Source: Coptodactyla brooksi
Taxonomy: Eukaryota; Arthropoda; Insecta; Coleoptera; Scarabaeidae
NCBI GenBank assembly: GCA_033557675.1
Contig: JAWQRM010000116.1
Span: 1-30,163 of the forward strand
Length of the DNA stretch: 30,163 nt
Direction: 5' to 3'
Below the pieces are notes generated by a model. It was given only the letters and a program-made list of their open reading frames with translations, was not told the origin of the DNA and searched no databases. Position numbers and translations under genes: made by a program. Shown here piece after piece: positions 22,571 through 30,163 of this stretch. How positions within the stretch are numbered: the stretch's first letter is position 1; every line of letters starts with the position of its first letter.

Positions 22571-22941
22571 ACGAATATCTATCACGCCACAATTTTTTTC
22601 TGGAAATTAGAAACCATTCAGACATAATCATCTACCCCACCTTGCATCACCCAAGCACCCTATATATAAATATCCCTTTATGTAACTTGGCTAAAAATTT
22701 TAAGCCAAATATTGAATGTAGAATAAAGTTACTTCCCATAATAATAATAAAAACAGTGTAATAAACAATCTTTACGCACAAACCAATGAAGCCGTAGATA
22801 GTCGCGCGGGGGAGCACTGTAAACCACAACGATCAAATCATAGAAGCACTTTTTATCGGAATTGCAGGTAAACTTATTCTTAGAAAGAGATTTTGTTTGT
22901 TTTAATTTAACTTAATTTTGAATCAATTTAATCTAATTTAA
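22571..22941. other. AT-rich spacer, no gene recognised
   Basis: The open frames here (up to about 100 codons on either strand) look like chance products of AT-rich DNA: no motif, no biased composition and no neighbour-based support. CACCCAAGCACCCTATATAT near 22646 resembles another ACAGGGTG-type end in inverse orientation. A short GC-rich word, TCGCGCGGGGGAGC, lies near 22801. TTAA occurs at 22938-22941 directly before the satellite resumes. Confidence 0.5.
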
Positions 22942-24915
22942 CGCAGTTGCCTTAACAACCGTCAAATTTGCTTCAAAAGAGGCAAATTGACGCTACAAGT
23001 GCAAAATTTAAATGACAACTGGGAAATTAGCACCAGAATATTCAAGTTGAGGCTACCAATGTCAAGTTACCATGACAACTGTCAAATAGGCGGCAAAAAT
23101 GTTAAATCTACGTTATCAGTACCAAATTTCCACAATTTGACCACTGTCAAACTGGCACCAGAAGCTTCAAATTGAGATTTACAGTGTCAAGTTCGAAACT
23201 TCAAATTGAAGTTTGCAGTGTCATGTTTAAAAGGAGAACTGTCGAATAGGCACCAACAGTTTCAAGTTGAAGTTTCCTGTGCCAAGTTGGCATGACAACT
23301 GTCAAATTTGCGTCAAAAGTGATAACTTGTCGTCACCATTTCCAAATCTCTATAACTGTCAAATTAGCACCAGAATACTCAAATTGGCGTTTCCAGTGTC
23401 AATTTGCCGTGCCACCTGACAAATTGTCACCAGAAACTTCAAATTGAAGTTTAGAGTGTCAGGTTTAAAACGACAACCGTCAAATAGGCACCAAAACTTT
23501 CAAATTGAGATTTCCGGTGTCAAGTTGTCATGACAACTGTCTAGTTGGCACCAGAAGCTTCAAATCAGTGTTACCAGTGCTAAGATGCCATGACAACTAT
23601 TATATTGGCGTCAAAACAGCCAAATTGACGTTACCAGTGACACATTTTATGTGACATTAAAATTGCAATGTTACCATGACATTTGTCCAATTAACATCAA
23701 AAACTTCAAATTGAGGCTTCATGTGTCAAGTTGCCATGATAAATGTCGAATTGTAACCAGAAGCTTCAAATTAACGTTTCCTGTTCCAAGTTCCCATGAT
23801 AACTGTCAAATTGCCATCAAAAGCGCTAAGTTGACCTTACCAGTGCCAAATCTCCATGACAACTGTTCAATTGGGAACAGAAGTTTCAAATTAAGGTTTC
23901 CAGTGCTGAGTTGATATGACAACTGGCAAATTGGCGTCAAAAGTGCCAAATTGACGTTACTAGTGCTAGATATCTATGCAAACTGTCAAATTAGCACCAG
24001 AAGCTTAAAATTGTATTTTCCAGTATCAAGCTGTCATGACAACTGGCAGATTCGCGTCAGAAGTGATAAATTGACGTTACCATCGCCAAATCTCCACGAT
24101 AACTGTCAAATTATCACCAGAAACTTCAAATGGAGGTTTCTAGTGCCAAGTTGCCATGACAACAGTCTAGTTGCCACCAGAAACTTCAAATTAAGGTTTA
24201 CAGCGTCAAGTTGCCATGACAACTGCCAAATTAGCGTCAAAACTGCCAAACTGACGTTACCAGTACCTAATATCTATGATAACTGTCAAATCAGCTCCAG
24301 AAGTTTCATATTGAGGTTTCCTGTGTCAAGTTGCTATGACAACTGTCAAATTGGCTTTAAAACTTCCAAATCGACATAACCTGTGTCAAATTTCCACAAC
24401 TGTTAAATTGGCACCAGAATCTTCAAATTGAGATCTACAGTGTCAAGTTAGAAGTGACAAATGGCAAAATAGCACCAGAATCTTCGAATTAAGGTTTCCA
24501 ATTTCAAGTTACCGTGACTTCTGAAAAATTAGCACCAGAAACTTCAAATTGAAGTTTACAGTCTCTGATTTAGAGCGGCAACTGTCAAACAGGCACCAAC
24601 AGCTTCAAGTTGTAGTTTCCTGTGCCAAGTTGCCATGACAAATTGGTTTCAAAACTGTCAAATTGACTCCAGACCAAATTTCCATGACAACTGCCAGTTA
24701 CCAGACATTTCAAATTAACGTTTCCTGTGCCAAGTTGCCATGACAGCTGTCAAATTGGCGTCAAGAGTAATAAATTGAAGTTACCATTGCCAAATCTCCA
24801 TGACAACTGTAAAATTAGCACCAGAATATTCAAAATGAGGTTTCCAGTGTCAAGTTGACGTGACATCTGACAAATTATCACCAGAAACTTCAAATTAAAG
24901 TTTACAGTGTCAGAT
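22942..24915 (-). repeat. 60-bp satellite array, inverted orientation, block C
   Basis: About 33 monomers in the same orientation as block B, starting in nearly the phase at which block B stopped. So blocks B and C were probably one array split by the 19054-22941 block. Type 2 units (GGCGTCAAAAGTGCCAAATT) alternate with type 1 around 23900-24300. The array ends exactly at TTAA (24916-24919), where a piggyBac-type end begins. Confidence 0.92.
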
Positions 24916-24954
24916 TTAACCCTTCGTTAGGCGCGCGTGGGTTTAGTAAACCCA
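24916..24954 (+). mobile_element. piggyBac-type terminal repeat (left end) at TTAA with subterminal palindrome
   Basis: TTAA (24916-24919), then CCCTTCGTTAGGCGCGC (24920-24936), which differs at one base from the end at 20983. Next comes the palindrome TGGGTTTAGTAAACCCA (24938-24954; 8-bp arms, one-base centre). The left flank is satellite, whose consensus here has a TTTAAA word that supplies a TTAA target. Its inverted partner is taken to be 28018-28038. Confidence 0.72.
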
Positions 24955-25135
24955 TTACATTTGTTTAGTTTAATATCTTTCCCTCAGATATGACTACGGT
25001 CTTGTGCCCTTGTGACATCTCTAACCATATATTCGTTCATTCGATATTGAAACATCAGCCAACATAGTGCGACAATAACTGTGTAAGTGAAGTTTGTGTG
25101 TACCTGTGTGGTATTTGGGATTGTAAGACCGTAAG
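24955..25135. other. Internal flank of the TTAA-bounded segment, no gene
   Basis: About 180 bp between the piggyBac-type end and the R1 ORF1 fragment. It contains no recognisable coding motif or repeat of the window. It may be remaining subterminal sequence of the piggyBac element. Confidence 0.4.
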
Positions 25136-25972
25136 AGAGTTACTGTAACGTCCGTAGTCAAGACAGCGGTAACATCGCATGACCTCTCTTCTTCGCCTGA
25201 TTTTGCAGCTAACAAAGCCAACCACTAGACGGCCAGATTTAAGGAGCTGCTTGGCTGCCGTCTCCTCTATTTTGACGATTGCCAGATGCTGCTTTCTTAG
25301 GTTTTCATGTGTCATTTTTATTTTCATCCTCCCTCTACACCCTGGTATTATCCTCTTCACTGCCTCCTCGATTTCTCTTGTGCAGCAATCACAATCCCTT
25401 ATTTCCAGTGTTCTAGAAGCCAGTTCCGTGATTCTGCTTGATTCACCTACTGCTTTTTTCAGAGCATTAGTAAAAGACGCTCTGACTTCCGCAGAGGTTT
25501 TCTTTAATTCTAGCAGAACTTCTCCCGTTCTAGTCTGGCGGACCGACTTTACATCTACGCCAGCTGCGCTGGTATCAATGCGCTGATGAATGCTTGTCAC
25601 GACATCTGCGTAGGATTTACCCTGTACAGGTTTTAGGAGGATCGCGTCAGGCTTTGTTCTTTCCCTTCGCCTTTTCTCAGATTTGTCCCTATTCTTCTCT
25701 TTCTGTGATATCTCCTTCTTCGCATGTTTCTCCCTCTTCTTCTTCATCTTCTTATTTACGACCTCCGTCCACTCATTCTCAGTCTTCGACCCTTGTTGCC
25801 TCAGTCTTTTAAGGCCTTCTTGTGAGGACTGCTGTGGACTTGTGACTACTCTCTTACTTGTGCCCATATCTTGCACAGAGTTAGTCCGTGGTCGCTGAGA
25901 AACTCGCGTGGAGATTATCGCTTCCTCATTAAGCTTTACTCGAGTGTTATGCATAAACTCGAGGTTGTCAAT
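25136..25972 (-). pseudogene. Internal fragment of R1-clade ORF1, reading frame open
   Basis: Reverse-strand copy of the same ORF1 as at 100-1403; it matches that copy's region of about 331-1176. It starts in the ...NLEFMHNTRVKLNEEA region and runs through the basic segment (KKMKKKREKHAKKE), the region after it (RIDTSAAGVDVKSVRQTR) and the first half of the CCHC knuckle (RCYRCLDYGRYSNS). Similarity stops abruptly at both ends: no 5' leader, no ORF2 and no element ends. It has none of the three lesions of the first copy (CAG instead of TAG, no base loss near 870, Tyr instead of the stop in the knuckle), so the frame is open across the fragment and 38 chance codons beyond it. It is useful for reading the family's intact ORF1 frame. 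It is non-functional as a gene because it lacks its start and its second knuckle. Confidence 0.85.
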
Positions 25973-26145
25973 ATTACTTAATAGATTGATTGATTAATTA
26001 AAATTAAGATTGTTAATATTAATTTTCGTAGAAAAGATATATTAGGGCGTTCAAAAAGTAAGTTACACGTGCTCCTCCACAGATAGCAGCATTGCGAAAC
26101 AAGAGCAAAACTTGCACAAATGATAATGCAGCTTCAAAGATGAAG

Positions 26146-26229
26146 TACGTGGAACAGTACGCTTCTTGTTGCCAAAAGGTTTTACGAGTACGGACATTAA
26201 TCGTGAAATATCGACAGTGTATGGGCCAC
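26146..26229 (+). pseudogene. mariner transposase helix-turn-helix fragment in the left arm
   Basis: Reads VRGTVRFLLPKGF, then TSTDINREISTVYGPH, the same helix-turn-helix text as the right arm (IRGTVRFLWAKRF, then TSKEINREISAMYGH). It runs straight into the TG repeat at about 26230. About 28 codons only; no start codon region remains. It faces the right-arm copy head-on. Confidence 0.6.
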
Positions 26230-27510
26230 ATGTATGTGTGTGTGTGTGCGTGTGTGTACGCGTGGGTGTATATGCGCGTGTGTGCGCGGGTGTAGGTGTG
26301 CGTGTGTGTGTGAGTGCGCAGGTGTGCGTGTGTGTGTACGTGTGGGTGTGCGTGTGGGTGTGGTATGTGCGTGTGTGTGCGTGTGACTGTTGGTGTGTGT
26401 GCGTGTGTGCACGCGGGTGTAGGTGTGTGCGCGGGTATGGGTATATATGTGCGTGTGGGTATGTGTGTGGATGTGAGTGTGCGCGCGCGTATATGTGTGT
26501 GAGTGTGTGTGCGCCTGTGTGCGCGAGTGTGCGCGGGGTGTGCTTGTGTGAACGAGGGTGTTGGCGCGTGCGTGCGCGGGTGTGTGCGTATGTGTGCGCG
26601 GGTGTGCGCGCACGGGTGTGCATGTGCGCGTGCGCGGGTGTCTGCTGGTGTGTGGGCGGGTGTGAGCCGGATGTTTGTGTGTGCACGCGCAGGTGTGCGC
26701 GCGTGTGTGCGCGCATATGTGCGTTGTGTGTATGCGTGCGTGTGTGGGCTTAGGTGTGCGTATGCGTGTACGTGCGGGTGTGCGTGTGGGTGCTGGTGTG
26801 TGTGCACGAAGGTGTGGGTGTGTGCGCGGGTGTGGGTATATGTGTGCGTGTGGGTATGTGCGTGTGGGTGTGTGCGTGCGTGTGCATGTGTATGTGCGCT
26901 GGTGTGTGTGTGTGTGTGCGAGTGCGTGTGGGTGTGCGTGTGAGTGCGTGTGCTTGTGCATGCGTGTGTGTGCGCGGGTGTGTGTGGTTGTGTGTGCGTG
27001 TGTGTGTGTGCGCGCGTGGATACGCATGGGTGTGTGTGCGCACGCGGATGTTTGTGTGTGCACGAGCAGGTGTACGCGCGCATGTGCGCGCGTGTGTGCG
27101 CGTGTGTGTGCGTGTATGCGTGTCGGTATGGGTGTGTGTGTGTGCGTGCGTGTGTGCGTGTGTATACGTGTGGGTATGTGTGAGCGTGTGTACGCGTGTG
27201 TGCGCGGGTGCGTGCGTGTGTGCGCGGGTGTGTGTGGGTGTGGGTGCGTGTATGTGCGTGTGGGTGTAGGTGTGTATGTGTGGGTGCGCGATGTGTGTGT
27301 GTGTGGGGGGTGCGTGTGGGTGTACGTGTGAGTCTGCGTGTGGGTGTGTGTGCATGTGGGTGTGTGTGCGTGTGAGTGTGTGTATGTGGATGTGTGTGCG
27401 CGCACTGGTGTTTTTGCGTATACGTGCGCGGATATGTGTGCATGCGCGTGCGGGTGTGTGTGTTCGTGCGTGGGTGTGTGTACGCGTGTGGGTGCGTGTG
27501 TGTGAATGCA
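26230..27510. repeat. 1.3-kb compound (TG)n/(CG)-rich microsatellite
   Basis: Almost unbroken alternating purine-pyrimidine sequence on TGTG/TGCG/CGCG words, with recurring GGGTG and GGTG breaks. Longer units recur: GCGGGTATGGGTATATATGT at 26431 has a close copy at 26826, and a GGATGTTTGTGTGTGCACG word occurs near 26669 and near 27046, giving spacings of about 375-395 bp. All long open frames through this tract, whether His/Thr-rich on the - strand or Cys/Val-rich on the + strand, are products of the repeat. Confidence 0.93.
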
Positions 27511-27820
27511 AGTGCAGGTGGAAGACATTATTGCTGAGAATAATGTCTTCCACCCGCTGCACCATGTGTGCATCGGGTGCATGCTGTGTGCATCGTTGCT
27601 GGCCTTCCTTGCCTTTCCGCATCGGCTAAGTCTGTGCGACCATCTTCGAGCTGTCAGCACCATTTCTGAATGGCTAGTCGTGACATTGCGTGTACATTGC
27701 GTGACCATACATTGCCGATATTTCACGATTAATCTCTTTACTTGTGAAACGTTTTGCCCACAAAAAACGTACTGTTCCGCGTATTGCAATGTTGGAGGTA
27801 ATTTCCAGGTGACGCGCCAT
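27510..27820 (-). pseudogene. mariner transposase N-terminal fragment, broken
   Basis: ATG at 27820, then MARHLEIT and IRGTVRFLWAKRF, then TSKEINREISAMYGH: the first helix-turn-helix of a mariner transposase. A frameshift and stop follow. IQKWC, a stop, then QLEDGRTDLADAERQGRPAT gives the linker with the GRP (AT-hook-like) motif. MVQRVEDIILSNN opens the second helix-turn-helix in another frame. The sequence then goes directly into the CA/TG repeat. About 100 codons of a usual 340-350; the catalytic domain is missing. It binds nothing as it stands. Confidence 0.72.
27517..27554. repeat. Perfect 16-bp hairpin at the edge of the microsatellite
   Basis: GGTGGAAGACATTATT (27517-27532), loop GCTGAG, AATAATGTCTTCCACC (27539-27554). 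The right arm is transposase sequence (VEDIIL), and the left arm is its inverted copy fused to the TG tract. A further GTGCA/TGCAC pair (27512-27516 with 27558-27562) extends it across a 3-base bulge. Confidence 0.88.
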
Positions 27821-28017
27821 TTTTTTCTCGTATTGCGCAGCAACGATTGCTACTATCCGAACGAAATTGCTATCGTTGGATGCCCTGGAACTCAATTATC
27901 GTCTGTGCTAACTTTTGTCTTATTTCGCAATGCTGCCACCTGCGGGGGAGCAAGTGTAACTTACTTTTTGAACGCCCTAATAATATCCATAAAACCGGTG
28001 GGTGACTCCTGCCTCCC

Positions 28018-28038
28018 GCGCGCCTAGCGTAGGGTTAA
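28018..28038 (-). mobile_element. piggyBac-type terminal repeat (right end) at TTAA
   Basis: On the - strand, TTAA (28035-28038) is followed by CCCTACGCTAGGCGCGC (28018-28034), matching the ends at 20983 and 24920 at 15 of 17 positions. Inward of it, GGGAGGCAGGAGTCACCC (28000-28017) is a degraded form of the palindrome GGGTGACAATTGTCACCC of the 20979 copy. With 24916 it bounds a 3115-bp segment. The right flank is transposase coding sequence of another piggyBac, while the left flank of 24916 is satellite. Confidence 0.7.
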
Positions 28039-28398
28039 ATATAGCTGGAATAAATTGTAGTCATCTTCTTAGGGAATAAAAATGCATACTGCCGAAGATG
28101 TGAATTAAAAAAAAAGCTGGTTCTACATTTCTTGTCGGAGCAACTGAAAAGAAGATCGCCAAAGGAAAGTTTGCCACGCGGAATAAAATATATGCTGGAA
28201 ATTTATAAACCCAAAGCTCCAAAAAATGTTGCTGGACTCAGCAGCAAGAGAAAAAGATGGAAAGAAAATTGTTGCACCAGATATACGTGCGATAAATGCC
28301 AAAGATATTTATGTTTAAACAAACATGTTAAGACAATATGTGAAAATTACCTTCACAAAGACGACGGTGATGCTGAGAACACAAGTGATTTAGAATAA
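28036..28398 (+). pseudogene. C-terminal part of a second piggyBac transposase, interrupted at a TTAA
   Basis: From the TTAA itself the + strand reads LNIAGINCSHLL, matching HIAGIN of the relic at 21262-22110. After a one-base frame change it reads NAYCRRCELKKK, then FLSEQLKRRSPK and a Cys-rich end CCTRYTCDKCQRYLCLNKH...C, followed by an acidic tail (DDGDAENTSDLE) and a TAA. This is the C-terminal finger of piggyBac-family transposases. Everything upstream of LNIAGIN is missing; the TTAA-bounded segment sits in its place. It is not the same copy as 21262-22110, which is on the other strand with its own finger. Confidence 0.78.
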
Positions 28399-28855
28399 TA
28401 AAACAACAATTAAGCTATTACCTTACTATTATTCTTTAATTAATTCTTAGTATTATTCTATAATGATATACAGCCTTTATTTAAAAATTTTCACTTACTA
28501 ATTAAATAATTTTTAATATTTGGAGTGTTACTTTTCAGTGAATATTTATTATCATCCTTCTTTAATAGCAAAACTAATATATTCTCTCTTAACCTTTTAC
28601 CCGCCGCCCTACGAACCACTTGTGCTATGGTTATAATTTTTTAATATGTTGCTATACTAATGATTCTAAGGTTGCATGCAAAATTTCAGATGAAAAACTT
28701 GACTCTAACAGGAGATACAGGTATGTTCCCATTTGGGAACGTTGGCGGCTACGAATACATTTTTATTCAAAATAAATTTTTTATATTGCACAAACAAAAA
28801 CCAGGAATATTGCACAAGTAAGGCATATTCAATGAATAAAGGCACATTCAGAACA
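28399..28855. other. AT-rich spacer with the probable 3' end of the last piggyBac
   Basis: No gene. TTAACCTTTTACCCGCCGCC begins at 28589, in the position expected for the 3' terminal repeat of the - strand transposase that ends at 28856. A 16-bp palindrome GTTCCCATTTGGGAAC lies at 28725-28740. The matching 5' end is outside the window, so the terminal call is tentative. Confidence 0.5.
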
Positions 28856-30163
28856 TTACATGACTAATAACGCAAAAATTATAACCAGTACAAGGACCCA
28901 ACATTTTTCATGCAAACGTTTATTGCACAATTGGCACTTTTTCCTGGCATTTTTTTGGCAAAAAGCACAACGACCTTGAGTAGTTGAAGCCAAGAAGTGA
29001 CCAGAAGTTGATTCAACAATATCTTTGCAGATGGGAGCTGTGGGACCACCTTTTCTACTTCTCAAGGCGTTGAGACCAACTTTCATAGCTACAGTAGCAA
29101 TTTCACAGCGAAATTCCAAGTGACTCTTGGCTTCTTTCGATCCAACAGCGTGGCAATGCAAACGCCAGGCAGCAACTACAATCATATTCAGGCCATTGGA
29201 AAAAAGATTCCACCACCACTTCTTGGAGCGTAGAATTGGACGATATGAACCTAGAAGCCGATCCAATAGATCCACTCCTCCCATATTTTGGTTGTAATAA
29301 CTGATCAATCGAGGGTGTTTGATTGTAACTTTTTGCTTCTGTTTTGAGGAGTATCGAGAAACGTTTTGAGTTGGATTGGCTCTAGCCCAATTGGAAATTG
29401 CTGTAACAACACTGTTGTCATTCTAGCGAACGCAAACGACGCTTCCATCTCCACATGTGTCAAATTCACCACGAGCTTGTTTTCCTAACTCTTTGCATGG
29501 CACTAATGGACACTTATTAGTACGGTTTTCTCGAATAGTGCCAATGGCTCTGAAACCATCTTCACGCAAGCTAAATAGAAGAGCATAGGAAGAAAAATAG
29601 TTGTCAAAATATAGACTGTGGTTGGTAGGTTCTTCGATAACAGCAATCAAATCTTTGACAACCCTGGTTCCAATAGGCAGTTTTTCTTCAGAATTGGCCA
29701 CAGCATCTGGATCTTTAGCACCAGTGTATAGTTGCATAGCAAATGGATATCCATCAGGACTGCACATAATCCAAATTTTGTACCCAAATCGAATCAGCTT
29801 TCCTCTAATAAACATTTTACAGCTGTGATTACCATAATAGGGCATCATTGATTCGTCAATGCTGAGATTTTCAGTGAAGACACCACCGGCTTCCAAGCAC
29901 TTTTTAGCAATATGGCGATAGAATGGGGCAACTTTGGCTGCTTTTCCTGGCTCCAAATTCAAATTATCAACCAAATGAAAGTAATTTTTCAATTCTCGAA
30001 ATCTTTTGCGGGACATAATCTGGGCACTATATTATTTGCTAAATCTTCTGCAGTGGACCAGTAGTGGTCTTCTTCTGGTAAGCGATGATAACCACTGAAG
30101 AGCAAAACTCCAAAAAATCGAATCAGCTCATCAGCACTTGCACCTAGCTTTCCCAATTTTTGT
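28856..30163 (-). pseudogene. piggyBac transposase, catalytic residues kept, two lesions, partial at window edge
   Basis: Cut-and-paste transposase of the piggyBac superfamily, running from beyond the window edge. N-terminal text: LGASADELIRFFGVLLFSGY and EDHYWST; a one-base loss near 30020 separates this from the frame starting MSRKRFRELKNYF at 30016. In that frame LSIDESMMPYYG carries the first catalytic Asp (residue 54), LYFDNYFSSY the second (residue 138), and NMGGVDLLD, past the stop, the third. The single in-frame stop TAG at 29423-29425 stands at VCVR*NDN, where the family has Trp (TGG to TAG). The C-terminus has CAFCQKNARKKCQLC followed by NKRLHEKC, a Cys/His finger, and the gene ends at 28856. 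Apart from these two lesions the visible part is uninterrupted, so it is much younger than the other relics here. Confidence 0.87.

Larger units (their letters stand above)
26042..27980 (-). mobile_element. mariner relic: two inverted 5' ends flanking a TG/CG microsatellite
   Basis: TA target duplications at 26040-26041 and 27981-27982 flank inverted ends that begin TTAGGGCGTTCAAAAAGTAAG on both sides and match over the first 27 bases without a gap. The arms go on well past a normal mariner inverted end: left arm 26042 to about 26229, right arm about 27510-27980. After the first 95 bp the left arm lacks about 85 bp present in the right. Both arms then read the mariner transposase N-terminus, pointing inward. 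Between them are about 1.28 kb of TG/CG repeat. The catalytic DD(D/E) part of the transposase is absent. Confidence 0.75.

Noticed and set aside
22365..22829. Open frames of 60-99 codons on both strands
   Set aside because: AT-rich random-looking translations with no motif, overlapping each other and an inverted duplication.
4583..24379. Many 60-170 codon open frames with SCHDNCQI or NLTVVMATW patterns
   Set aside because: They are the 60-bp satellite read in a frame that repeats every 20 codons. They occur on whichever strand matches array orientation and carry stops and frameshifts like neutral DNA.
25179..25898. + strand open frames of 72-135 codons over the second ORF1 copy
   Set aside because: They are antisense shadows of the - strand ORF1 fragment, which has the recognisable gag-like sequence and matches the first copy.
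26019..27843. Open frames of up to 548 codons on the - strand rich in His and Thr, and Cys/Val-rich frames on the + strand
   Set aside because: They are the six-frame reading of the TG/CG microsatellite; stops are rare in such repeats. They overlap in several frames at once and have no motif beyond the mariner fragments at the edges.
1..30163. 28S rDNA or TTAGG telomere repeats as target of the R1-clade element
   Set aside because: No rRNA-like or TTAGG array sequence is seen next to either copy.

Overview
The window looks like repeat-dense heterochromatin from an arthropod nuclear genome, most likely an insect; the order cannot be fixed from sequence alone. I find no intact host gene, no rRNA, no tRNA and no bacterial-type operon. 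Everything recognisable is a transposable element, a relic of one, or tandem repeat. The elements are of classes common in insects: an R1-clade LINE, a jockey-like LINE, several piggyBac copies, a mariner and a solo LTR.

Layout. (1) 1-4412: a nearly complete but decayed R1-clade non-LTR retrotransposon on the + strand (gag-like ORF1 with CCHC knuckles; ORF2 with APE endonuclease, reverse transcriptase and a C-terminal domain). (2) 4413-15641: about 160 copies of a 60-bp satellite in one orientation, made of two monomer types that tend to pair into a 120-bp unit. It is interrupted by a small A-tailed retro-insert (6255-6455), a LINE 3' fragment (10328-10730) and a solo LTR with a target duplication (12384-13266). 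(3) 15646-19053: the same satellite in the opposite orientation. The switch is a 42-bp near-perfect palindrome at 15623-15664. (4) 19054-22941: a non-satellite block inside the inverted array, holding a TA microsatellite, a 5'-truncated jockey-like LINE, a hairpin, and an internally deleted piggyBac with a 3' terminal repeat. (5) 22942-24915: the inverted satellite resumes almost in phase. (6) 24916-28038: a segment bounded by two inverted piggyBac-type ends at TTAA. It contains an internal R1 ORF1 fragment and a mariner relic in which two inverted 5' ends flank about 1.3 kb of TG/CG microsatellite. (7) 28036-28398: the C-terminal piece of another piggyBac transposase, broken exactly at the TTAA. 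(8) 28593-30163: a third piggyBac copy on the - strand, with its catalytic aspartates intact but carrying one nonsense codon and one frameshift; it runs off the window.

No group of genes works together here; the biology is nested insertion and satellite rearrangement. The most unusual structures are the mariner/microsatellite foldback, the palindromic satellite switch, the coupled two-type 60-bp satellite, and a piggyBac end family whose subterminal dyad is kept while its sequence changes.
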